Source: Halobacteriales archaeon QH_10_65_19
GTDB taxonomy: Archaea; Halobacteriota; Halobacteria; Halobacteriales; Haloarculaceae
DNA length: 9,603 nt
NCBI GenBank assembly: GCA_003022085.1
Contig: PXQK01000094.1
Location: forward strand, 1 to 9,603
Direction: 5' to 3'
The notes beneath the pieces were generated by a model. The model ran no database searches. It saw nothing but the letters and a program-made list of their open reading frames with translations, and was not told the origin of the DNA. Within the stretch, counting starts at the first letter, position 1. Every line of letters begins with the position of its first letter. Both the position numbers and the translations under genes were made by a program. Below are positions 1 through 6,321 of this stretch, piece after piece.

Positions 1-1203
1 GGCGAACCCGCCCGTTTCGACGCGGTCGCCGACCTTCGGTGCACGTCCAAGTTGATCGAGCACCAGCCCGGCGATCGTCTCCGTGCTCCCGGAGTCGAAT
101 GCGACGTCGAGGTCGTCGTTGACCCGCGAGATGGGGACGCCACCGTCGATGGCGTAGCTCCCGTCGGCGATCCGGGTGATCGAAGGCACGCTCTCGGGCG
201 CGTCGAACTCGTCGTGGATCTCGCCGACAAGTTCCTCGACCAGGTCCTCGATTGTCACGATTCCCTCTACAGCACCCCACTCGTCGATCACGGCCGCCAT
301 CTGGTTCTGTTCTTCCTGGAGGCGTGCCAGCAGCTCGTCGACCGCGACCGTCTCCGGGACGACCGTCAGGTCGCGGGCGACCTCACCCGCGGTTGTCGAC
401 TCCCACTCGCGGTCGTCGACCGACGCCAGCACGTCCTTGACGTCGACGAAGCCGTGGATGCGGTCCTCCTCGTCGATTACCGGGTACCGGGTGTGGCCCT
501 CCTCGTCGACGAGGTCGCGAATCGCCGGCAGCGTCGTGTCGGGCTCGACGCTCATCACGTCCGGTCGCGGGATCAACACAGTGCGTGCGGTGACGTCGTC
601 GAGGTCGAAGACCCGTTCGATCATCTCGACCTCGTCGCGGTCGATCCGTCCCTGTCGGCCCGACCGCGCGAGGATCATCAGTAGCTCCTCTTCGCCGAGT
701 GTCTCCTCGGTTTCGGAGGCCGGCTCGATCCCCAGCAGCTTCGTGAACCCGTTGGCCGTCCCGTTGAACACGACGATTCCCGGAACGAAGAGGTAGTAGA
801 ACACCCGCATCGGCGGGGCGACGAGCAGCAGTTCCCCGAACACGACGTGCAGGAACGTGATGATGCCGAAGCCGAGAGCGAAAGCCACGAGGTGGAGCGT
901 TCCGGCGGGCAACACCGGTTCGAGCACGGGCTCGATAAGCGCCGCTACCGCCGGCTCACCGACCCACCCCAGGCCCAGCGAGGCAATGGTGATCCCCAGC
1001 TGCGTGGTCGCGAGGTAGTCGTTGAGGTTGTCCACTGCCGTCCGCAGCGCCGCGGATCCGGGCCGACCGGCCTCGACGAGGCGGTCGACAGCGGTCGACC
1101 GGATCCGGACCAGCGCGAACTCCGAGGCCACGAAGAAGCCGTTCAGGACGACCAGAAACAGCGCAAGCAGGAGCTGACCGGTCGAGAACACGAGGTTGAC
1201 CAT
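1..1203 (-). CDS. CNNM/CorC-family membrane protein with CBS pair, 3' end outside window, internal deletion
   Basis: Reads from ATG at 1203 through 401 codons to the left edge with no stop; perhaps a few dozen residues of the C-terminal CorC/HlyC domain lie outside. In order: a DUF21 membrane domain (about 1-160) with N-terminal helix 8-28 holding NGFFVASEFA (21-30) and SLGLGWVGEPA (75-85); a CBS pair (about 207-325) containing PRPDVMSV and TRYPVIDE; the signature DEWG...GIVTIEDLVEELVGEIHDEFD (307-333); then the start of the CorC domain. Relatives are implicated in Mg2+ efflux and other divalent-cation transport. The odd point is at 122-130: FGE-L runs straight into LLVAPP, so the PK of the family motif GELxPK and roughly a dozen following residues are absent, in frame. 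The start is supported by GGAGG at 1213-1217, nine bases upstream. The family call is firm; whether the protein works is uncertain. Confidence 0.9.
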   Translation of the reverse strand, partial: MVNLVFSTGQLLLALFLVVLNGFFVASEFALVRIRSTAVDRLVEAGRPGSAALRTAVDNLNDYLATTQLGITIASLGLGWVGEPAVAALIEPVLEPVLPAGTLHLVAFALGFGIITFLHVVFGELLLVAPPMRVFYYLFVPGIVVFNGTANGFTKLLGIEPASETEETLGEEELLMILARSGRQGRIDRDEVEMIERVFDLDDVTARTVLIPRPDVMSVEPDTTLPAIRDLVDEEGHTRYPVIDEEDRIHGFVDVKDVLASVDDREWESTTAGEVARDLTVVPETVAVDELLARLQEEQNQMAAVIDEWGAVEGIVTIEDLVEELVGEIHDEFDAPESVPSITRIADGSYAIDGGVPISRVNDDLDVAFDSGSTETIAGLVLDQLGRAPKVGDRVETGGFA

Positions 1204-1277
1204 CAGCGTGTGCCTCCCTCGACACCGGCGGGGGCGCGGCCGGTCGCCGTCGGTTCGTTGACGACGTGTACGCTCAT
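1203..1277 (-). CDS. possible 24-residue leader peptide gene overlapping the CNNM gene
   Basis: An ATG at 1277 opens 24 codons (MSVHVVNEPTATG, then RAPAGVEGGTR) ending in TGA at 1203-1205. The last base of the TGA is the first base of the downstream ATG (TGATG), the arrangement used for translational coupling. The ORF lies in a different frame from the CNNM gene. A TATA-like TTTTAT lies about 26 bases before its ATG, the spacing expected for a leaderless haloarchaeal transcript, and the Shine-Dalgarno-like GGAGG for the next gene lies inside its coding sequence. I infer that the mRNA starts at this ATG and that the mini-gene either regulates or simply precedes the transporter gene. I do not recognise the peptide. 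It could be just a 5' leader with a chance ORF. Confidence 0.4.
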   Translation of the reverse strand: MSVHVVNEPTATGRAPAGVEGGTR

Positions 1278-1297
1278 ACCCGGCCTTTTCGCGGCGC

Positions 1298-1307
1298 GGA
1301 TAAAAGG
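1298..1307 (-). promoter_or_regulatory. TATA-like promoter for the CNNM unit
   Basis: The minus strand reads CCTTTTATCC here. The centre of TTTTAT is about 26 bases before the ATG at 1277, so transcription would begin at or next to that ATG. It is the only AT-rich stretch between the end of the upstream gene (1330) and the CNNM start (1203). Seen: sequence and spacing. Inferred: promoter activity. Confidence 0.5.
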
Positions 1308-1329
1308 GTGCTCCCGGTTCCCTGGACAG

Positions 1330-2172
1330 CTACGAGTCTGCGGGAAGGTGGGACTGCTGCTCCGCGACGATCCGCTCCAGGTCCGCGACGGAGATGTCGA
1401 GTGCGTGAGCGGGTTTGACCCCGCCGAGGTAGGCGTTCCGGTCGGGGTTGCCGCCCGGCGCCGGGGTCAGCGCGTCCTGCAGGTCGTCCGTCAGGTAGTG
1501 GTGGCCGCCGCTGTTGACCTCGCTTATCGGGACCGCGCAGTCGAGCAGCCCCCCCGGCGGTTTGCCGTCAACGATCACGAGGCCATCGCCGTCGTTGATC
1601 CGGCCCGTAGCTTGGAACCGCTTCGCGTGGGCGTTCTCGCTGTGGGCGTCCATCAGTGCTGCCTGCTCGTCGGCCGGGAGGTCGGTGAAGCTCACATGCT
1701 CGCCTCCGTACGCGATCCGCCGGCAGTCGACCACCTCCCGGACGGTGAAGTAGCCGATCAGGTACCGGTGTCTGTAGCCGGTCTCGCCGTCGCGGAGACC
1801 GGTGTAGAACGCCACGCCGTCGCCCTCTTCGAGTTCGGTGAGCAGGCTGGTGTAGGCAGCGCGGCTCGTCGTCTCGCCGTACGTGAGCGCCTCGAAGTTC
1901 GGGTCGTGGTGGAGCGGCCACTCGGCGAGGCGCTCGCCGGTGTACTCCGGCGGATCCCCGGCGCCCGGCCGCGGCCAGATCGTCTCCAGGTAGTCGGCCA
2001 TCGTCCCCTCGCGGTGTCGGAGCGGCGTGTTGCCGTACATGCTCGTCTCGGTCGTCCCGTCGGGGCCCCGCTTTTCGGGGATCGGAACGTACTCGAACCG
2101 GCCGTCGTCGGACACCGGCGGCGTCGGCGCACTGTTCGTCGAGTCCGCGCCGATCCCCAGCAGCGCGATCAT
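1330..2172 (-). CDS. Nmad3-like protein (nucleotide modification-associated domain 3), orphan
   Basis: A soluble protein of 280 residues from ATG at 2172. The N-terminus reads MIALLGIGADSTN, then PPVSDDGRFEYVPIPE (18-33). A middle block holds HHDPNFEALTYGE (88-100), followed by LEEGDGVAFYTGLR (114-127) and RYLIGYFTV (136-144). This resembles the Nmad3 family as I remember it, a group predicted from genome context to accompany DNA-base-modifying enzymes; no reaction is established. The whole length appears to be one domain. A GTG nine codons upstream (2199) is also in frame, but I prefer 2172 because GAGGA lies just before it and the family begins close to the GxGADS strand. No methylase, glycosyltransferase or other modification gene lies beside it. 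Confidence is good for a real gene, moderate for the family. Confidence 0.7.
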   Translation of the reverse strand: MIALLGIGADSTNSAPTPPVSDDGRFEYVPIPEKRGPDGTTETSMYGNTPLRHREGTMADYLETIWPRPGAGDPPEYTGERLAEWPLHHDPNFEALTYGETTSRAAYTSLLTELEEGDGVAFYTGLRDGETGYRHRYLIGYFTVREVVDCRRIAYGGEHVSFTDLPADEQAALMDAHSENAHAKRFQATGRINDGDGLVIVDGKPPGGLLDCAVPISEVNSGGHHYLTDDLQDALTPAPGGNPDRNAYLGGVKPAHALDISVADLERIVAEQQSHLPADS

Positions 2173-2377
2173 GTGTTCCTCGTTTACGCGACCGGCCACG
2201 CATAGATGTCACGATCCCTGCGCCGGGGAGTGACGGACCGGGCGTTCGCCACTCGAGCGTGGTTCTCGAACATACCGATAGAGTCGTGTGTGGCTGTGGA
2301 CCGCCAGGCTCGCATGAGATTCTGACGCGGGACGAAGACGTCAGAGTAAAGCACAGCCTCCCAAAAGGAACGGCCGC
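2173..2377. other. divergent intergenic region
   Basis: About 200 bases separate the divergent genes starting at 2172 (minus) and 2378 (plus). I see no convincing ORF or RNA gene. On the minus side an ATCTATG stretch (2202-2208) is the best, weak, TATA candidate for the Nmad3-like gene. On the plus side there is an inverted repeat (2321-2345) followed by GTAAAGC. A short CCAC-N6-GTGG inverted repeat lies near 2260. Confidence 0.4.
2321..2353 (+). promoter_or_regulatory. inverted repeat abutting a weak TATA; candidate operator
   Basis: TCTGACG (2321-2327) and CGTCAGA (2339-2345) form a perfect 7-base inverted repeat with an 11-base spacer. It ends directly before GTAAAGC (2346-2352), whose position 26-30 bases before the ATG at 2378 fits a leaderless promoter. 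A dimeric regulator bound there would cover the BRE. The repeat and spacing are seen; operator function is inferred and chance is possible. Confidence 0.3.
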
Positions 2378-2848
2378 ATGAGCGAACGCGTTCAGGAGCT
2401 ACGAGCGGTAATCGCGGACGTAGACGTCGTCGAACGTGTTTTCGTCCCGGCGTTCGCGTCGGTGGTCGCAATGGCTGTCGGGTTCACGGTCGTCGGCGTC
2501 ACCATCATGCTGCAGGAGTCGGTCATCCGGGACAGCACCGTGATGAGCTACCTGGCGCTCGCCGTCATGTTCCTGGTCCCGCCGGTTGCCGCCGGGCTCT
2601 ACCTGGGCCGCCGGCAGGGCGCGGGGATCGGCCCGGCACTGGCCGCCGGCATCGCTCCGATCGTCGTGTTGCTCCTGGCGCTCGGGGCGTTCGGCGGACC
2701 AGTCGGGACGCCGTTCCGGGCCCCTGTGTACACTCTCGCAGCTATTGTTGTCTGGAGCCTCCTCTGTGCTGCCGGCATGGTCGCGTGGACGACGCTGCTC
2801 GGTCCCCACCTGTCGGACTCGAAGGCTACGACGGCGCCAGACGCCTGA
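2378..2848 (+). CDS. small four-helix membrane protein of unknown function
   Basis: A protein of 156 residues that I do not recognise. A charged cytoplasmic-looking start (MSERVQELRAVIADVDVVE) precedes four hydrophobic segments at about 22-47, 56-76, 84-106 and 117-142. Helices 2 and 3 are joined by a short basic loop, GRRQGAG (77-83). The tail is short and polar. No catalytic or metal-binding motif is visible. The coding pattern is typical of haloarchaeal membrane proteins, with GC-rich third positions and few charges inside the helices. Its last 23 bases overlap the 3' end of the convergent dehydrogenase-like gene, so the two messages are complementary at their ends. The upstream inverted repeat may regulate it. 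Confidence 0.75.
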   Translation: MSERVQELRAVIADVDVVERVFVPAFASVVAMAVGFTVVGVTIMLQESVIRDSTVMSYLALAVMFLVPPVAAGLYLGRRQGAGIGPALAAGIAPIVVLLLALGAFGGPVGTPFRAPVYTLAAIVVWSLLCAAGMVAWTTLLGPHLSDSKATTAPDA

Positions 2849-4193
2849 CCTGGCCGGTGCCCTCGGAGCCCCCCGAAGTGAGCACGTAGACCTCCCCCTC
2901 GGGATCCTGGGCAAACGAGATCAGGAGGTCGCCCAGTCGCCCGCTGTCGGTCCCGTCGACGACGAGTTCCCGCAGCGGCCAGGGGCGACTGCCGTCGTCC
3001 GGCCGCAGGGTGGTGAACAGCGGCGCCGGCGGGATGAAATCGCCGAACACGTACCGCCCCTGCAGTTCGGGAATCTGGTCGCCGCGGTAGACGAATCCGC
3101 CGGTGACGGCACGGGAGCCCGGCCGCAGGTACTCGACGATCGGGTTCCGGAACTCCCGCGTTGAGCCGTCCGGCGTCGGGCACATCTTGTACGGGGAGAT
3201 CCGGTTGACCTGTGTCTGCCAGGTCTTTGGGTTGAACACGTTCAGCGGGTTGTCCGCCAGCGACTGGCCGAGCGGCGCCGGCGGCGAACACGAGGAGCCC
3301 TCGAGAATCGGCCAGCCGCAGTTGTCGCCTGGTTCGACGAGGTACACGCTCTCCCGGGTGTGCTCGCCGACGTCGCCGACGTACAGGTCGTCACCGTCGA
3401 AGGAGATCCGGTAGGGGTTGCGCAGCCCCCAGGCGTAGTACTCGTTGCGGCCGGGCTCTCCCGTGAGCGGGTTGTCCGGCGGGATGCCGTACTCGCGATC
3501 CTCCGTCGGGCTGTCGGGGTCGATCCGGAGAATCCCCCCGAGAAGGTTGTCCTCGGTGTTCTGTGCGGTCGTCCCCTGATCGTACCACCAGAACGTGTCC
3601 TCCCCCTCGCCGTCTTCGCCGAGGTCGGTCCGTCGGCCGTCGCCGAGTGACGCATAGAGGTAGCCGTCCGGGCCGAACGCCAGGTCGCCGGCGTTGTGCT
3701 GGGCGCCGGGCTCCGGGACCTCCAGCACAACCCGCTCGGAGTCCGGAACGACGCCCGTCAGGTCCGCCCCTGCCTCGAACTCCGAGAGGACCGCCGTATG
3801 GGAAATCCCGTCGTCCATCCAGCCGCGGGGCGGGGCGCTGTACCGGAGATAGAACCGCCGGTTGTCCGCGAACTCGGGGTGGAGGGCCATCCCCAGGAGC
3901 CCCTTCTCCCCCTCCGGATCCAGGTCGAGCTGGTCCCGCAGGTCCAGGAACGGCTGCCGGACCAGGCCGTCGTCGGTGTGTCGCCGCAGGAGCCCGAACC
4001 GCTCGCCGACGATGCGGTCGCCGTTGGGCAGGAACGCCATCGCCGTCGGGAAGGTAAGCCCTTCGACGACCGGTTCAAGCGTTATAGTCGGACCCTGGTC
4101 GCGTGAACTCTTCGTTGCCGCCTCGATAGTACAGCCGGCCAGTCCAGCCGCGCCGACTGTCCCACCGAGCGCGAGAAATCGCCGACGACGCAT
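2826..4193 (-). CDS. PQQ-dependent sugar dehydrogenase-like beta-propeller, Tat lipoprotein
   Basis: A protein of 455 residues in the GSDH family (soluble glucose / aldose sugar dehydrogenase), which oxidises aldoses with pyrroloquinoline quinone outside the cell. The N-terminus has the twin-arginine signal RRRRFLALGG and a lipobox LAGC with Cys21, so it should be exported folded and lipid-anchored. Propeller motifs follow: FPTAMAFLPNG (48-58), EKGLLGMALHPEF (96-108), HNAGDLAFGPDGYLYASLGDG (166-186) with the probable catalytic His166, GLRNPYRISF (256-265) with Arg258, GDNCGWPILEG (289-299), and TGGFVYRG...GRYVFGDF (364-386). Length and motif order suit a complete gene. The family also contains members of unknown substrate, and I cannot tell whether this organism makes PQQ. 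It is transcribed alone; its end overlaps the convergent membrane-protein gene. Confidence 0.9.
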   Translation of the reverse strand: MRRRRFLALGGTVGAAGLAGCTIEAATKSSRDQGPTITLEPVVEGLTFPTAMAFLPNGDRIVGERFGLLRRHTDDGLVRQPFLDLRDQLDLDPEGEKGLLGMALHPEFADNRRFYLRYSAPPRGWMDDGISHTAVLSEFEAGADLTGVVPDSERVVLEVPEPGAQHNAGDLAFGPDGYLYASLGDGRRTDLGEDGEGEDTFWWYDQGTTAQNTEDNLLGGILRIDPDSPTEDREYGIPPDNPLTGEPGRNEYYAWGLRNPYRISFDGDDLYVGDVGEHTRESVYLVEPGDNCGWPILEGSSCSPPAPLGQSLADNPLNVFNPKTWQTQVNRISPYKMCPTPDGSTREFRNPIVEYLRPGSRAVTGGFVYRGDQIPELQGRYVFGDFIPPAPLFTTLRPDDGSRPWPLRELVVDGTDSGRLGDLLISFAQDPEGEVYVLTSGGSEGTGQVRRLAPS

Positions 4194-4212
4194 GGTGTGT
4201 GCTTCGATGGGC

Positions 4213-4221
4213 GAGTTTTAG
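4213..4221 (-). promoter_or_regulatory. TATA-like promoter for the dehydrogenase-like gene
   Basis: The minus strand reads CCTAAAACTC around here, about 24 bases before the ATG at 4193. This suits a leaderless or nearly leaderless message, and no Shine-Dalgarno motif lies before the ATG. Promoter activity is inferred. Confidence 0.4.
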
Positions 4222-4288
4222 GCCTGTCGATTGAGTCGCCGTTCTCGACTGCCAACAAGATCGTGGCGACGTGGCGATTTACGGAAGT

Positions 4289-4328
4289 GTGAGGAGAAAG
4301 CCTCCGCTTCAGCGCGGGGAGGAAGTCA
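4289..4328 (+). mobile_element. remnant resembling the right end of an IS200/IS605-family (TnpB) element
   Basis: The stretch has the form AAGCCTCCGC-TTCA-GCGCGGGGAGG followed by AAGTCAA. It matches the pattern I know from the right ends of haloarchaeal IS200/IS605 elements: a GC-rich hairpin with a TTCA loop, then GGAGGATGTCAA or similar. In complete elements this end is also the 3' part of the TnpB guide (omega) RNA scaffold. Here the hairpin is imperfect: the left arm looks two bases (GC) short of pairing fully with GCGCGGGG. No tnpB or tnpA reading frame is found beside it, so this is a stub or an isolated end. It stops four bases short of the stop codon of the broken epimerase gene. The resemblance is from memory. 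Confidence 0.45.
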
Positions 4329-4332
4329 AAGA

Positions 4333-5290
4333 CTACGAGTTCCGGACCAGCGGATCGTACCAGTCCTCGTTCTCGCGGTACCAGTCGATGAACTGCCGAA
4401 CGCCCTCACGAACGGTGACGGTCGGCTCGTACCCCAACAGGTCGGCGGCTTTCGAGATGTCGGCGTGAGTGTGTTCGGCGTCACCTTCCCGCGGGTCGTC
4501 GTAGACGATATCAAGCGAGGGATCAATCTCCTCGCGAACGACCTCCGCCAGCGTCTGGATGTCGATGTTGTCCGTTGAGCCGATGTTGAGAATTTCGCCG
4601 TCCGCGCTCCCGTCAGTCAACAGCTGTTCGCTGACCCGCCGGACATCCGCCACGTACGTGAAATCGCGAGTCTGCTCGCCCGTGCCGTAGATCACGGGTG
4701 GTTCGCCGTGCAGACATCTCGAGACGAAGTTCGTCATCGCCATGTTGGGACGCATGCGCGGCCCGTAGACCGTGAAGTAGCGCAACGAAACCGTCGGCAG
4801 ACCGTAAACCTCGCTGTAGGTGCGGGCGTACTGCTCGGTGGCGAGCTTCGAGACGCCGTACGGAGAAACCGGCGTTGTCGGGTGCCCCTCGTCGTAGGGC
4901 AGATACTCGGGTTTGCCGTACACCGACGACGAGGAGGCGACGACGACCCGCCCGCTGTCGTGTCTGCGGGCGGCCTCCAGGATTTCTATTGTCCCGTCGA
5001 CGTTATAGTGGTTCACCTTCTTTGGCTGATCGATACTCTTCCGGACGCCAGCCTGTGCCGCCTGGTGGTAGACGACGTCGGCATCCCCGACTCGCGAATC
5101 GACCATCTCCCCGTCGGTGATCGATCCCTCGACGAGTTCGTAGCTGCCGCCGCCAGACTCCACCGCTTCCCTGGCGGCCTCGGTAGGGGACGAAGTTGTC
5201 GATGACGACGACGTCGTGGCCGCTCGCTGCCAACTGTTCGGCGATATGGCCGCCGATGAACCCTGCGCCGCCAGTAACGAGAACACGCAT
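4333..5290 (-). pseudogene. NAD-dependent UDP-sugar epimerase/dehydratase, frameshifted
   Basis: An extended short-chain dehydrogenase (GalE-like, Rossmann fold) acting on nucleotide sugars. Frame one, from ATG at 5290, gives [20 protein letters not shown] and on to VVIDNFVPY (residue 36, codon 5183-5185), with the GxxGxxG NAD site. The rest of the protein continues in another frame from about 5184 ([13 protein letters not shown]) to TAG at 4333. It includes the family blocks [26 protein letters not shown], the catalytic YxxxK as YGVSK, RYFTVYGPRMRPNM and GSTDNIDIQTLAE. The joined product would be about 319 residues, roughly ten short of relatives as I remember them. The junction is therefore either one extra base in the run at 5186-5189 or a longer deletion of 3n+2 bases. 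A start at 5286 in the second frame gives a non-homologous N-terminus and is not credible. Alternatives are sequencing error or +1 frameshifting. Confidence 0.85.
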
Positions 5291-5311
5291 TGATCTGGGT
5301 TGTCCGACGGC

Positions 5312-5320
5312 GGTTATAGC
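5312..5320 (-). promoter_or_regulatory. TATA box of the epimerase gene
   Basis: The minus strand reads GCTATAACC, centred about 26 bases before the ATG at 5290. This is close to an ideal haloarchaeal leaderless promoter. An intact promoter on a broken gene suggests that the disruption is recent or an error. Confidence 0.55.
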
Positions 5321-5440
5321 TTCTTCGACCTCTTTCGAGGGCTGGTGAAGACATCCCGAGCGTCTTCTCCGTGGACGTACTCCCGTCGACGGGCTCGCAG
5401 TCACCACCTGGGAGGAGAGCGAGAAATCGAGGCGGAACGC

Positions 5441-6265
5441 CTACAGTAGAAACACCATCGCCCCGCCCAGAATGGCCAGCCCACCGAGACCGAAGCAGAC
5501 AGTCCAGAACGGGATGCGGTCGACGACTCGCATGATCGCGTCGATCATCAGGTACCCGACGACGGCACTGACGAGCAGTGCCGCCAGCGCCGCGTCCGGG
5601 TTGATCCCCGGCAACCCGCCAGCCCCCGCAACCGTCAACGCCGCCGCGCCGAGGCTCGCCGGAATCGAGAGGATGAACGAGAGGCGAAACGCCTGGGGCG
5701 GGTCGTAGCTCCGGAACAGCAACGCCGAGGACGTCACCCCGGACCGCGAAATACCCGGCAGGATCGCAACTCCCTGTACCGCGCCGACCAGCACCGAGTC
5801 CACGAGCGTCGGCTGCCGACGATCACCCATCGACACCGATCCGGAGGCACGCTGGATGATGCCGGTCACCACCAGCAACACACCGATGAGCGCGATGAAG
5901 ACGCCGCCACTCAGTTCACCTGCCAGATCGACCGCGAAGACGTACAGCGGGATGCCGACGAGGCCCGTCATGAGGCAGGCGACGACTACGTACGAGACGA
6001 GGGCGTTTTCCTCGTCGTAGGCAGCGTCGGGCCGCCAGCCAGGGGTGGCAGCAACTGCTTCCAGGATGTCCTCGCGGTAGTAGGTCGCCGCGGAAAGCGT
6101 CGTCCCAACCTGCAGGAACAGGGCAAGCTGGACCGCCACGTCGGGGTCCGTGCCGACGAAGGTGAGAAACAGCGCGAGATTCCCCTGGCTGGATACCGGG
6201 AGCCACTCGACGACCCCCTGAACGACTCCGGCCAGAATCCCGACGAGCAGGTCGACACGACTCAT
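5441..6265 (-). CDS. uppP: undecaprenyl/polyprenyl-diphosphate phosphatase UppP (BacA family)
   Basis: An integral membrane protein of 274 residues that removes one phosphate from polyprenyl diphosphate, recycling the lipid carrier; in archaea this would serve dolichol-linked glycan assembly. The two family motifs are clear: QGVVEWLPVSSQGN (16-29), carrying the (E/Q)xxxE pair as Gln16 and Glu20, and LPGISRSGVTSS (169-180) with Ser173 and Arg174. Hydrophobic segments fill most of the length, and size matches the family (about 270). The residue equivalent to E. coli His30 is Asn29. ATG at 6265 has GGAG shortly upstream. On the minus strand TATTAC (6292-6297) could be its TATA. Just past the stop a short GGCG-GAA-CGCC inverted repeat (5431-5441) precedes a T-rich stretch, a weak terminator candidate. 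The epimerase gene lies downstream with its own promoter. Confidence 0.9.
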   Translation of the reverse strand: MSRVDLLVGILAGVVQGVVEWLPVSSQGNLALFLTFVGTDPDVAVQLALFLQVGTTLSAATYYREDILEAVAATPGWRPDAAYDEENALVSYVVVACLMTGLVGIPLYVFAVDLAGELSGGVFIALIGVLLVVTGIIQRASGSVSMGDRRQPTLVDSVLVGAVQGVAILPGISRSGVTSSALLFRSYDPPQAFRLSFILSIPASLGAAALTVAGAGGLPGINPDAALAALLVSAVVGYLMIDAIMRVVDRIPFWTVCFGLGGLAILGGAMVFLL

Positions 6266-6290
6266 CTGTCTCCACGTTTTCCGGTGGACC

Positions 6291-6298
6291 GGTAATAC
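6291..6298 (-). promoter_or_regulatory. possible TATA for uppP
   Basis: The minus strand reads GTATTACC, centred about 29 bases before the uppP ATG at 6265. It sits in the 104-base divergent region shared with the gene starting at 6370. Activity is inferred. Confidence 0.35.
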
Positions 6299-6321
6299 GT
6301 AACGGTCTCCGGAGCCGATTA

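Noticed and set aside
847..2205. Long open frame on the plus strand (452 codons)
   Set aside because: It is antisense to the CNNM and Nmad3-like genes, spans the intergenic gap between them, has no recognisable motif and a low-complexity Arg/Val/Asp-rich composition; a GC-rich shadow.
4263..4278. Tandem repeat GTGGCGAC-GTGGCGAT
   Set aside because: Only two copies of seven matching bases in GC-rich DNA; no phasing or array, and probably chance.
4333..5286. Intact epimerase starting at ATG 5286
   Set aside because: Its first 34 residues are Ser/Thr-rich and lack the NAD-binding GxxGxxG, which lies in the other frame from 5290. The gene is frameshifted, not intact with a new N-terminus.
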